Of a stretch of DNA of 64,000 bases, positions 43,973-56,316 are shown one piece after another (positions within the stretch are counted from its first letter, which is position 1; every line of letters starts with the position of its first letter). The position numbers were made by a program, and so were the translations under genes. Source of the stretch: Watersipora subatra. Lineage: Eukaryota; Bryozoa; Gymnolaemata; Cheilostomatida; Watersiporidae. The stretch is from the NCBI RefSeq assembly GCF_963576615.1, contig NC_088709.1, positions 75,250,538-75,314,537 of the forward strand, in the 5' to 3' direction. The notes under the pieces were generated by a model that was given only the letters and a program-made list of their open reading frames with translations, searched no databases and was not told where the DNA came from.

Positions 43973-46900
43973 ATGGCTGGGATAACGATGCTCTCCGACC
44001 AAGGCCTCCGTCTGGATGGCAGGAGACCCAATGAGCTTCGCAAAATATCATGTAATCTGGGAGCATTCAGTCAAGCTGATGGGTCAGCATACATAGAGCA
44101 GGGTAACACCAAGGTCTTGGCAGCTGTATACGGTCCTCATGAGGTGAGTGATGACTGTGGTCATGTAGCAGTGTCCACAATGGTTATGGTCATCTAACAG
44201 TGTCCACAAAGGCTGTGGTCATCTAGCAGTGTCTACAAGGGCTATGGTCATCTAGCAGTGTTCACAAGGGCTATGGTCATCTAGCAGTGTTCACAAGGGC
44301 TGTGGTCATCTAGCAGTGTCCACAGGGGCTGAGGTCATGTAGCAGTGTCCACAAGGGATGTGGATTTCTATCAGTGTCTACAAGGACTGTGGTTATGTAG
44401 CAATGTTCATAAGGGCTATGGTCATCTAGCACTGTCCACAAGGGCTGTGGTTATGTAGCAGTGTTCACAAGGGTTATGGTCATCTAGCACTGTCCACAAA
44501 GGCTGTGGTCATCTAGCACTGTCCACAAGGCTGTGGTCGTCTAGCAGTGTCCTCAAAGACTGGTTATCTAGCAGTGTCCACAATGGCTGAGGTCATGTAG
44601 CAGTGTCCACAAGGGCTATGGTCATCTAGCAGTGTCCACAAGGGCTGTGGTCATCTTGCAGTGTCCACAATAACTGTGGTCATCTAGCAGTGTCCACAAG
44701 GGCTGTGGTCATGTAGCAGTGTCCACAAGAGCTATGGTTATCTAGCACTGTTCACAAGGGCTGTGGTCGTCTAGCCGTGTCCACAAAGGCTGTGGTTATC
44801 TAGCAGTGCCCAAAATAGCTGTGGTCATCTAGCCGTGTCTGCAAGGGCTATGGTCATCTAGCACTGTCTACAAGGGATGTGGTCATCTAGCACTGTCCAC
44901 AAGGGCTATGGTCATACAGCACTGTCTACAAGGGCTGTGGTCATCTAGCAGTGTCCACAAAGGCTGTGGTCATCTAGCAGTGTCCAAAATGGCTGTGGTC
45001 ATCTAGCCGTGTCCGCAAGGGCTATGGTCATCTAGCACTGTCCACAAGGGCTGTGGTCCTCTAGCACTGTCCACAAGGGCTATGGTCATCTAGCACTCTC
45101 CGCAAAGGCTGTTGTCATCTAGCAGTGTCCACAAGGGCTGTGGCCATCTACGATGTCTACAAGGGCTGTGGTCATCTAGCAGTGTCTACACAGGGCTGTG
45201 GTCATCTAGCAGTGTCCACAAAAGCTGTGGTCATCTAGCAGTGTCCACCAGGTAGGAGTCGTCTCATGCAGTTAGTGTGTGTTTTATTTCATGAATTATT
45301 AAATGTAACTTTACGCAAAATTAAAATATACTTACAATATTGATTGCATAAAAAATTAATAAAAACCTAATTCCTACATGTGAGGCTATCATGAAGCCCG
45401 CATGCGCAGTAGCACTGCAGCTAGTCGAGGTGCTAAGCCCACAAAGGATGACATTTTTTAAATATAGGTTGAAATATTTGGCATATTTCATCAAAATTTG
45501 AATAGTAGGCCAGTCGTGATTAATCTAGGTTTAAAAAGTGGCTGCTAACATTCCTTTTAAAGTATTAAATGCTGATATTTTTTGTAAGTCTTTTGAAATA
45601 CAGAGTTCCATTGTGATGGTACTCTGTATTCCAATTGGTATTTTTATCTGAAGCAGTATAAAATATTGGTAAAGGTAGATTGATTTTCAAAAGTCTAGTA
45701 CATATATAGTAAAAATCTCTTTCGCTTTTTAATCATTTAAATAAAGTTTTGAATGAGTTATCAAGAGAATTTTGTATTGTAAAGTTTATTAACAGGCAGC
45801 ACAAAAGCTGAACAAACATGGATGGAGACTAAGTCAGTGGTGGTTTATCAAAGATTATGGGCATTAGATGCTTTTGTAATATTAAGATTTTTCGTAAATA
45901 ACAAATTGCAGCATTTTCGGACTCTGGACAGTAACCGGCGGCGATTAACTGTTCGTTTTTTGAGCTTTCAAGAGCTTTTAATCACATTTCCACATATTTT
46001 GCACCTACAACGCAACAGAGTAAGACATGGTGAATCTTTTGATACCAAATAGCTAATGTGAATTTTGTTGCAAGTCAACCTTTAAAGATTGTTATCCATG
46101 TTTTTTAAATTTGTTTTTTTGAATATGTTAGATAATTTTTAAAATGGCTTATCACATATTATGAGAAGTTTGCTTGAAAATTCATCATACATGGTATTTA
46201 CATCAGTATACGAATAGACAAATTCATCATACGTGGTATTCACATCAGTATACGAATAGACAAATTCATCATACATGGTATTCACATCAGTATACGAATA
46301 GACAAATTCATCATATGTGGTATTCACATCAGTATACGAATAGACAAATTCATCATACATGGTATTCACATCAGTATACGAATAGACAAATTCATCATAT
46401 GTGGTATTTACATCAGTATACGAATAGACAAATTCATCATACGTGGTATTCACATCAGTATACGAATAGACAAATTCATCATACATGGTATTCACATCAG
46501 TATACGAATAGACAAATTCATCATATGTGGTATTTACATCAGTATGCGAATAGACAAACTCATCATACGTGGTATTTACATCAGTATACGAATAGACAAA
46601 TTCATCATATGTGGTATTTACATCAGTATACGAATAGACAAATTCATCATACGTGGTATTCACATCAGTATACGAATAGACAAATTCATCATACATGGTA
46701 TTCACATCAGTATACGAATAGACAAATTCATCATATGTGGTATTCACATCAGTATACGAATAGACAAACTCATCATACGTGGTATTTACATCAGTATACT
46801 AATAGACAAATTCATCATATGTGGTATTTACATCAGTATGCGAATAGACAAACTCATCATACGTGGTATTTACATCAGTATACGAATAGACAAATTCATC

Positions 46901-49900
46901 ATATGTGGTATTTACATCAGTATACGAATAGGCAAACTCATCATACGTGGTATTTACATCAGTATACGAATAGACAAATTCATCATATGTGGTATTTACA
47001 TCAGTATACGAATAGACAAATTCATTATATGTGGTATTTACATCAGTATACGAATAGACAAATTCATCATACGTGGTATTTACATCAGTATACGAATAGA
47101 CAAATTCATCATACGTGGTATTTACATCTGTATACGACTAGACAAATTCATCATACGTGGTATTTACATCAGTATACGAATAGACAAACTCATCATACGT
47201 GGTATTTACATCTGTATACGACTAGACAAATTCATCATACGTGGTATTTACATCAGTATACGAATAGACAAATTCATCATATGTGGTATTTACATCAGCG
47301 TACGAATAGACAAACTCATCATACGTGGTATTTACATCAGTATACGAATAGACAAATTCATCATATGTGGTATTTACATCAGTATACGAATAGACAAATT
47401 CATCATACGTGGTATTCACATCAGTATACGAATAGACAAATTCATCATACGTGGTATTTACATCAGTATACGACTAGACAAACTCATCATGCGTGGTATT
47501 TACATCAGTATACGAATAGACAAATTCATCATACGTGGTATTTACATCAGTATACGAATAGACAAATTCATCATACGTGGTATTTACATCCGTATACGAA
47601 TAGAAAAATTGGTGCCAGTTTGTGGTATAACATTCTGCTTAAAAGTTGCTTTCATTAAAATGTTTGAGGTCTCTCAAATATCAAAAATTTTTGAAAAATT
47701 GTTCAGTGATGTCTTCAATTAATGATGGCTGTGTTCCTATAGCAGTGTCTACAAGGTAGGGAGTTGTCTCACTTGTTCAAATAGCAAAGCGTGAGTAGCT
47801 TTTTATTGTAGTCATTGTTTAGATTTTTTTTAAACTGCAGGTGTTGTCATCTCTTGTTTCCTGCGAGCAGGCAACATCTGGTTATATTTATCCTAAATAC
47901 TAGGATCTCTGTTTATTCTCACATATTAACTGCGTTACTTTCCAGATAACAGGCTCAAAGAGCAGAGCTTTACATGACAGAGTGCTTGTCAACTGTCAAT
48001 ACAGTATGGCCACCTTCAGCACAGGTCAGTCGATAGTACATATCTCACATCTCATCTTGCCTCTGTCTCACATATGCTTACTATTATATCTACCCACTAC
48101 TTTGTTATATCTTAATATTTCTGCTTCACATACCTTTTCATTTATGCACATTTTGTTATCATGTACACTTGCAATGTCAAACCTTGTTCTTTCTATGTTT
48201 GTCTCTAACTTTAATTTACTTATCTTATTTATTATATTACATGGTAACACCTGCTTGCACTTGTTGTACCAGAATGTTACATTTGGAATGTCACCCTAAC
48301 CTAAAACCTTACATACCTACATGCAGTTTTACATGCAGTTGTTTTTGGTCACACCCGCCCACACCTGGTACTCACACCAACACACAATAGCACTCCTGCT
48401 TTAAGTTGCCACACTAACTTATTGTTATTGTCACATCTACCATTCATGAACTGTATTCTTCAAAAAATTACCATGTTAGATATTTGCTTGCCATTTCTGC
48501 TATACCTTGCTTTAATAAGTTTATTTTCAGTTCATGTATGTTTGGCCAAAATACTTACTACTATCCGGGAGTGTAGTTTATGTGAGCAGCTGAGGATGGG
48601 CGAATGTAAAAAGATCGATTGGTCGAGTAGGGGGGAGTTTATCATCACACTAACCACACTCTCTCAACCCCATGGAATGTCATATTAGTTTAGCTCTAAT
48701 TAAAACCGTCTATTATTACATGGTACTTGTTCTTGTGTGTCAGGAGAGAGGAAAAGACGGCCTCGTGGGGACAGAAAGTCAATAGAGATGACCCTACACA
48801 TGCAGCAGACATTCGAGGCTGCAATCCACACGCAGCTCTATCCCAAGTCTCAAATAGACATTTTCGTTGAGGTGATTTCTCTCTATCTTGGTTCCCCATT
48901 ATTCTTACATACTCTGCTAGCTCTGTGTGGTCAAACTGTCAAGGGCTTTTTTAACCAATTAATTGATAGCAGAGTAATCTGAGAATGGTTATTGTCTTTC
49001 ACGCAGGCAAAGAGTTTCCCTAAATGCAATGATAGCATATACGGACAAGCCTTTACGTATGAAATTAAGGTGTTCGGAAATATCCTTTGTATGTTAAAAC
49101 ATTCATTGTATGTTTAAGGGAATAGCTTCATAAGAAGCCGTTTCCTTTTATTTAATAGGTTCTACAACCCGAATATCTATGATAGCTCCTTAATGAATAG
49201 CCTTAAATGATCACCATTGAGGTGACCTTGACTAGAGGTTTGGCTGTTGCAGCTTGTATCAAGTGCCACGATTAGAATACATGTACTAATTTATTTTTGT
49301 ATGTTTTATATTTATTTTTGTCATAGGCGCTATTCAGGCTCATGCACATCTGAAATTTAATGCCATATACAGCCTAGTAGCATGGTAGTGGGCATATTTA
49401 TACTGGAAGTTCTGTTTTAGCTATTATAGTTGGTTGATGTCAAACATCCAAAAACAGTTCACTTTCAATATTTTTAACAAATGGCAGTTGATTGTTATTT
49501 TTGCAAATTATACAAACTACAAGCATTGGAGGTGCTGTCTGTCCGGTGATTGGCAGGTAATGCATGGATGACATAGTGTCATAATCATTGCTAGTAGCAT
49601 TTCACCAGGCATGTCACTCATTTGTCATGGAATACATGTGCTTTAGTCAGATGAAGGTAACTATTGTGCTCATCTGTCATTGACTGCAGGTGCTTCAGTT
49701 AAATCGAAGTAACTATTGTGTTCATTTGTCATAGAATGCAGGTGCTCTAGTTAAATCGAAGTAACTATTGTGTTCATTTGTCATTGAATGCAGGTGCTCC
49801 AGTCAGATGGAGGTAACTATTGTGCTCATCTGTCATTGAATGCAGGTGCTCCAGTCAGATGGAGGTAACTATTGTGCGTCCATTAATGCTGCCACTTTAG

Positions 49901-52022
49901 CTCTTATCGATGCTGGCATTCCTATGAAAGACATAGTTTGTGCAAGCTCAGCTAGCTTGATAAAAGATACACCTATTGTAGACATCAATCATATGGAAGA
50001 AACTCATGCTGGTGTTGAGGTTAGTAGTTTGGAGTTGTCTGTTCTACTTGAAATTGGCCAATTACAATGTAGTGATGATATTTATACGTCAGATCAAATA
50101 ATAGTAATTACATTACTCCTAGATTTAAGACGATTTCGCCGTAGCATAAGTCAGTATAATAATAAGCATATAATAATAATCAGTATGTGCTGCTACTGAA
50201 GAAACCGCTGAACAAATGTTTAGTCTTTTCTTCGTTCTTTTTACGTGTTAACACATCCAAAGAGCTTTCTCTGGAAACCATTTTTAATGTTTAAACTGTA
50301 AAGATGTTTGTTGTAATTGTTAGTCCAGCATAGCAGCACACACATTTTACTGCTCAGTTTGTTTAGCGCATTGCTTTCACATTCATCATTACAGTAGACA
50401 CCCTATAACGTATACCTTCTATAACGTAAATTCTAGACAGCGTAAAAAATTTATGCAAAGTTGTTGCTTCGTACTATGTCAAAATTCCATATAACGTAAA
50501 GGGTCAAGTAACAAAGTTTTCAATTTCGAGTTGAATGGTAACATATCTCGCCGCACTTGTGAGAGAAAAAAATGACATACATGTACATATAGCATTGCAT
50601 CTACTATGCATACAACTTCCATGACATTTTAGTTTGTCATAATAGATCATCAGATGCATCGATAAAGCGCAGAGAATAAGTAGCTGAGCAAGTGTTAATA
50701 ACACTTAAAGGCAATCAAATAGTGCAGGTGTTACAGCGTCTAACAATCTGAATGTCACGAGTTGGAGTATCGTCAAAAGTTATCTTTGACCCATGGACAC
50801 AGATATATGAAGAAAAAGAATATATTCTTGTTTTGCTTTATAGTAGACGTATAAAATTTTTGTTACTAAATTTCCGTTGCAGATTACATAAAATATGTGT
50901 GTCGCCCATCAACTTATTGTGAAATTTTCACAATTACAGTCTATAAAACCAGTGAAATTGATCAGAAAAGAGTTGTAGATGCAAACTAATAATGCTAGTT
51001 ACGAAACAGCTAGCAAATTTAAAAAGTTACTCAAGTTTTCCTTTTTGTGTTGCCAAAGGGGTGAGTTTAGAAAGATCTTGGAACGGATTAGGCAATTTGC
51101 ATGTATGTTACTGTTCTTATAACGCAAAATCCCTATAACATAATCATTCTTGTAACGGATTATTTGCGTTGTAAGAGCACCTAATGTATTTGAACATATA
51201 CAGTCAAACCTCTACATACATAGTTACAGTCAAACCTCTGCATACAGTTGCAGTCAAACCTCTACATACAAAGTTACAGTCTAACCTCTACATACAAAGT
51301 TACAGTTAAACCTGTACATACAAAGTTACAGTTAAACCTCTACATACAAAGTTTCGGTCAAACTTCCATATTCATGGTGAAATCTGCTACTTATGCTACA
51401 TATTAGAAAATAAATGTTTTAAATTTACATTCTTACTGATTTAAATCATGCCAGTTCAAAAAGATGATAACTCCTTAAGAACACGGAGTTGCACAAATCC
51501 TTAAAAAACAACAGAAATTGCCAATTTTGTCAAGGAACTAAAGCAATAATCAATGAAATGTTTTTATCATTACATTACCTTAGATACGTGCGTACAGTAG
51601 TGCAGACTTATTGGCTTTGCCTTAAACTATGTCAAGTTCACACTTATCAAGCCCGCTTTGTTTTCATTTCTTTTTAGTTTTTACAAATCTCTTCACTTAC
51701 CCAGTTGTTTTGAGTGCCTTTGAACTTTGCATGTTGTAAATTATTGTACTTTGATGATGAGTCAAATATGTTCTGAATTTTGACATAATTTGGAAATGTT
51801 CTCACAATTATTATTAAGGGTTCTACCTCTCCACAGGTTGTGCTGGCAATACTACCCAAGACAGAGCAAATAGTGTTCCTGCAAATCAATGGAAGAATAC
51901 ATGAGGACCATAGTCCAGCCGTCACAGAACTCGGAATGAAAGGTTGTCTGGATGTACACGCTGTGCTTGACAGGGCTGTCCGACATCATATAGCTGACAC
52001 CATGGCCACCATGGGCGAGTAA
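43973..52022 (+). CDS. EXOSC4: Exosome complex component RRP41, 5 exons, 245 aa
   Basis: A subunit of the nine-subunit RNA exosome core ring with an RNase PH fold; in animals the ring is catalytically inert and threads RNA to the RRP44/RRP6 nucleases. Exons: 43973-44143, 47946-48024, 48744-48871, 49846-50019 and 51837-52022, all GT-AG and in phase. Hallmarks: LSDQGLRLDGRRPNELRKI at the N end, QADGSAYIEQGNTKVLAAVYGPHE, LVNCQYSMATFSTGERKRRPRGDRKS, AAIHTQLYPKSQIDIFVEVLQSDGG, INAATLALIDAGIPM, IHEDH near the end. The length equals human EXOSC4 (245 aa). Intron 1 (3.8 kb) is mostly two minisatellites; intron 3 ends in tandem copies of its own acceptor. The gene converges with SSR4 301 bases downstream. 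Confidence 0.97.
44150..45250. repeat. 29-bp minisatellite, about 38 copies
   Basis: The unit 'ctgtggtcatctagcagtgt' plus 'ccacaaggg' (29 bp) starts within about 10 bases of the EXOSC4 exon 1 donor and runs 1.1 kb. Variants are ctagcactg, ctatggtc and gtctacaag. Variant blocks recur in order, suggesting multi-unit duplications. Confidence 0.95.
45955..46085. mobile_element. Solo arm of the TTAA-flanked MITE
   Basis: This matches the right arm of 61829-62712 ('gagcttttaatcacatttccacatat', 'gattc/gaatcttttgatacc', 'ttgcaagtcaacct') and ends at TTAA (46082-46085). The opposite arm is missing. It lies directly before the 42-bp array. Confidence 0.75.
46178..47610. repeat. 42-bp minisatellite, about 34 copies
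   Basis: The unit contains 'catcatacgtggtatttaca' then 'tcagtatacgaatagacaaa' (42 bp, a multiple of three). Because of this, long frames stay open on both strands (14-residue repeats HHTWYLHQYTNRQI on + and NTTYDEFVYSYTDV on -), up to 494 codons. It lies wholly within EXOSC4 intron 1 and no splice or start evidence supports translation. Confidence 0.95.
49638..49845 (+). repeat. EXOSC4: 52-bp tandem repeat containing copies of the exon 4 acceptor
   Basis: Four units precede the real exon at 49846, with junction points at 49638, 49690, 49742 and 49794, exactly 52 bases apart. Each holds an acceptor-like 'gaatgcag' and the first about 32 bases of exon 4; the nearest copy is identical to the real exon over that stretch. 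Using an upstream acceptor would shift the frame or hit a stop (TAG in the 49690 copy). Confidence 0.9.
50392..51187. mobile_element. pogo-like MITE, copy 2 (in EXOSC4 intron 4)
   Basis: It begins TA-CAGTAGACACCCTATAACG and ends with the inverse-like 'tttgcgttgtaagagcacct' next to 'aatgta'. It shares subterminal 'ataacgtaaa' / 'ccctataacata' words with 36944-37495. A tRNA-like SINE head (about 50720-50775) is nested inside. Confidence 0.75.
51200..51365. repeat. 26-bp tandem repeat, about 6 copies
   Basis: The unit 'acagtcaaacctctacatac' plus 'aaagtt' (26 bp), with variants. The unit looks like a pogo-type terminal sequence (CAGTCAAACCTC), and the array starts just after the end of the preceding MITE. 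Confidence 0.8.
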
Positions 52023-52182
52023 GCGGCGACTCTCGGACCCTAGCCGATGTCACTGATACTTCACTATTAGCTATTGCAGTGTGTGCTTATAGAAGTGTAT
52101 ATATGCAACTTTTATCTACATCTGTATATAAAGGGATACGGACTGTACAATTTTAGTAAACAATGTAGTCAACTCCAGTGCT

Positions 52183-52188
52183 TTTATT
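52183..52188 (-). terminator. SSR4: SSR4 polyadenylation signal AATAAA
   Basis: AATAAA on the minus strand, about 136 bases past the SSR4 stop and inside the 301-base gap to the convergent EXOSC4 stop. The two 3' UTRs probably overlap. Confidence 0.6.
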
Positions 52189-52323
52189 CTGATGGAATAT
52201 TTTAGTTGCTAACTAGGCATGTCCTGAATTTGAATTAGAATTATATTTTATTATAATGTACAGCATATAAAATGACTCTACAGACGCGGATGCTAATTGA
52301 ATACATGTGTCGGGTGCTAGTTC

Positions 52324-54969
52324 CTATGCGAGGATGGCACCTTTCTTCGTGTAGGCATAGTACATTATGAGGACAGCTGCGACACAGGCTACCGACTCGC
52401 TGCTCATCCAAGGTCCTTTGGAAACTCCCTGCAACAGAAATGTTTGAACATCCACTTGCATGAAGTGAGTGAGGAATACAGATATTGAACTTGGGATATT
52501 AGACTCACAACGGAAATAGTTATTCCATATGTTGTTTTGCGATTTCATTTTTTCATAACTTTTGGAAGATTGATATAGTTCTTCCTACTCAGAAAATCGA
52601 GCCAAAGAGATAGATCAAATGTCTTTTAACAGCAATGTTACAGAAACATTCGCCAAAAAAAACCATGTATCTTCATGGTTTCCTGAAGAAAACAGGTGCT
52701 ACCACAATGCACTACCTAATCAAAACAAATGCTCTGTAGTAAGTTTGAAACTGAAAAAACAAGATTAATCACACTACAGCGTTACACTGAATGGCACACA
52801 CGAACAGCAACTAATGCAGCAAGAAGAGTCATCTGTACTTGCGTGAACCAGATAGTAGACATAGAACCATAAAAGCTATGTGTAGAAAGGTGCAGTCCTA
52901 CCTGATGGATGATTTCAAGAGTAGCTACAGGCGTTATGCTATCAGTGCTCTCTCCATCCCTCCTTGCCTTCCTTAAGTTGCTCTGCTGTTCTTCAGTGAA
53001 TATTTTCACTTCATATTTGCCAGCAGGTGCTAGCTTGTGCTCCTCTGTCCAAGTCACCTACAGAGTAAAGGCTATATTACAGCATGAGAAATACAAAGGA
53101 AAGAAGGCAACTCTGAATATATGTATAGTATAATAACTTTGCGTATGCCCATATCTAAGGTAATGGGTGAAATTAATACTCAAGCAATCAGTCATAATAA
53201 AAATACCCTGAAACCATTTGAATCTGTAAACAAATGTAGCAAGGAAGCCTGCAAAGATTGGCAACACTGATATTGTATGCATTTTTGTCACATTTTAATG
53301 ACTACAAACACCAATCTAAAGCAATGATCATCTTTAAAGCAAGCTTCAATAACTGGCAACTAGTCAGTAATAGATTACCCTATGTGTGCTTGTGTGATAT
53401 AAACGTACCTGGAATTCATCAGTATCTGCAGACTTAGCAACAATCAGATTTCTGTTTCCTACTTCAGCATAAAGAGTGCCCCGCTAGAATAAAAGCATAT
53501 TCATGAAATCTCACAAGTTATTGAACAAAATGAATTAATTTGTGCTGATGTTCAGAGAAAAAAACCTGCAGTCCGCTATCATAAAGCATCAGTTTTGTTT
53601 ATTGCATATCAGCTAGTGTTTAAGCTTACAGGTGGTTCTTTCTCGAACTGGAACTGAGATATAAAGAGGGTTTTGCTTGAAGAGATATCCTCAGCTGTCG
53701 TGTATGAATGTGATGTTACTTTTGCTAAAATTATTAAACAATATTAATTATAATTTGATGATTTGCACATCATTCATGCGCACCTACAAAGCAAAGTAAA
53801 GCATACATCATTTTTTACAAACACAGGAAAGATTACTGTAAGAATATTTATACTTTTCCAATCATTCTCTTGTTATCAACTAAACTCCATCTTGCCCATA
53901 TGAGTCATCTTTGGATGTTTCAGAGCACTCAGTTCTTTTTAATATAATTTATAACTTTCATTTTTGAATGTATCTTGTTTAGTAACTAGTGATCACAAAG
54001 CTTCATATGTTAAGCGATCATCAATCCTGGAGACCAATAACTGCTCCAGGAAAGCTTAAATAATCTCATTACTTCGACTGGCAAATGATAAATACCAATC
54101 GCATCCGATGCAAGGCAATGTGTATATCTAAATGCAAAGCTAAAGCCTTTCTTCCCTACTCGATTAAGGGTAGTCCTACCAGTCTTGAAGCAGTAAAAAA
54201 ATTACGTTACACTACAACCCTCACCCCATAATCACATACACCGTATGTAGCAAATTAAATTGAGTGCTACGCTTGCTACTGCAAACACGAACCACTACTT
54301 CAACCAAATGCCTGCCTACAAGAGCATCTTTGTCTTTGAGTTTAGATTAGTGGGATGATCGCGATGCCGAAAAACATCAAACAATTAGAACCTCCTAACC
54401 GAAAAGCCTTTAGATGGCTCACTACAATAAAAGGACTATGATCACATCTCTGAGAGTATAGAGCTGGTCGATACAACAACCTTAGAACAGTGTCGTCACA
54501 ACCAAAACAAAAATTGTCGAAAATTATTAAATCATAACTATAGTAAATCATAACTTTAACGTTTCCAACATAAAAGCCCAGACCAACACTAAAAATTGTG
54601 TCGTATCAACCCATATAAATAGTGCCATTAAAATAGTTTTCTTTCTCAGGAGTTTTAAACGCTGTACCAACTACATTTGTCTGTTTGAGTACCGAATTAA
54701 GATCGTTTTACCATTATATTCGTCTTTTGGATGCCTCTTTTTGAATTTATGCAATAGCTAACTCCATTCCATATCCCTCACTAATATCACCACAAAGTCA
54801 ACCCACAGGCAGACACAATCGTTCAGCAAAACAACATATAAAACCGGTTTCATGTAAACCCAATAAATGTCCATAATTTTGTCTGTAGAACTAGGATCAT
54901 TAATAACTTACCAGTAACAGCTGAAATAAGCAGTGTTGCAAATAAAAGTGTTTCTAAAAAGGTATGCAT
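52324..54969 (-). CDS. SSR4: Translocon-associated protein subunit delta, 5 exons, 162 aa
   Basis: A subunit of the TRAP complex next to the Sec61 channel in the ER membrane; single-pass type I protein. Exons in coding order: 54969-54912, 53724-53630, 53483-53409, 53057-52902 and 52428-52324, with consistent phases. A signal peptide (MHTFLETLLFATLLISAVTG) is followed by a lumenal domain with SYTTAED, TLYAEVGNRN, VTWTEEHKLAPAGKYEVKIFTEEQQSNLRKARRD, then KGPWMSSESVACVAAVLIMYYAYTKKGAILA, a C-terminal membrane helix with a short tail. Human SSR4 (173 aa) shows the same order (YTTSD, LYADVGG, HAGTYEVRFFDEE, LLRKAQR, GPWVSTE). The two lumenal cysteines that form a disulfide in the human protein are both absent here. 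Confidence 0.94.
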
Positions 54970-54974
54970 TGTCG

Positions 54975-56310
54975 GTTTTTATTACTACTACTGTATTACA
55001 CAGAAAGCGGCCTATCCAAGTAAATAACTACACGATTAACAAACTTTGGCGGATGCAGCTCGCAGAAATGTGTCTAACCTTGACCTTTAAACGCGACACG
55101 TAAGAGCCACGAAGCCATTCGTCGAGTGGTAGTTTCTGAACGATGTGCTTATTTAAAAGAGGACAACTCCTATCTCACCCATTTGCTTAAATAATTCTTA
55201 GGGAAAAGGTAGAATACAAAAATGGCAAAAATTGTGATGTACATGTAAAATTTGATGCTCTGTAGTAGCATTTACGTAAATAATTAATAGAGTAAACTGT
55301 TCAAACCTCTGTAAACAGCTCTGTCTGACTATTATGTGACAAAAGTTTTAATTATTTTAGATAGTTCAAGATAGAGAGCTCACCAATAGATATGTGTAAG
55401 TATAGTAGTTTTAATAATTGTGGGCAGCAAAATTAAAAATATTAGCTAGTATGATGTGTTTTACAACAAGCTTGAAGTAGTTTAAACACAAGTATGGGTA
55501 ATATCTATAGGTATGCAGGAGTGTCTATTGTGTCCCAAGGAGTCTATTGCGGGCAATAGACTCCTTGGGGCATTTCCTTCAAATGTGGTTTCGTGTTTTT
55601 AAAAGCGCTGTTGCGTAAATACCGATTCTGTGATTTTGGCTGGACATGTTTAAGTCTGCTAGCAAAGAAACTGGAGACATGCTCAGTTGCATAGACTAGT
55701 TTAAAGTTCAATGTCATTACTGTCACTACTGATTGCCTTTTTGGAGCTTTAAACCATGACCTACATGTATTCTTTGCAAAACAAGTGCCCTAGGCCACTA
55801 GGTCACAACCCCTTTTTGTGTAAAATTTTGTTAAATTTTAGTACTCTCTCAACTAAATCAAAATTTAGTGTTTTTTCATATAATAGATCATATCTGATAC
55901 TTTTTAAAAACAAACGCAATACTTATGCTGACCAGTAAAATGGTAACAGCAATTGATTCCCTTTATAGAATAATTGATTTCACAATCCTGCTACTAAAAA
56001 TAATGAATGGTTAAGACCAGGAGCCAGAAAGAGAGTTTCAGACAGTTTGTAACAGCTTCTGGTACAGGTTGTGCCAACTTTCATATGCTTTATCTAAAGT
56101 CTTCGCAGAAATTTCCCTAAAGATTTTCTTCGGTGACAGTGGTATAAAGAATGTATCAATAGAATTTAACCGTTGCCGGTATATGTTTAAGAAATGGTCA
56201 ACAAATATCTTCGCTATCATAGGTTGATGTTCTCTATAAATTGTTTATCTAAAATTATGAATGCCTGGAAAAGAGCAGCAGTAAGTGTGATTGTTTAAAC
56301 TTACATGTAT
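54975..56310. other. SSR4 upstream/intergenic DNA
   Basis: No gene recognised. It contains a near-perfect 17-bp-arm hairpin at 55534-55569. Short frames on both strands look random. Confidence 0.4.
55534..55569. repeat. Perfect inverted repeat, 17-bp arms, 2-base loop
   Basis: The left arm 'cccaaggagtctattgc' and right arm 'gcaatagactccttggg' are exact reverse complements around 'gg'. No flanking poly-U or gene context. Confidence 0.9.
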
Positions 56311-56316
56311 ATTCTT

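Noticed and set aside
46174-47722. 494- and 392-codon plus-strand frames and a 202-codon minus-strand frame
   Set aside because: These are products of the 42-bp array, whose length is a multiple of three. They lie within EXOSC4 intron 1.
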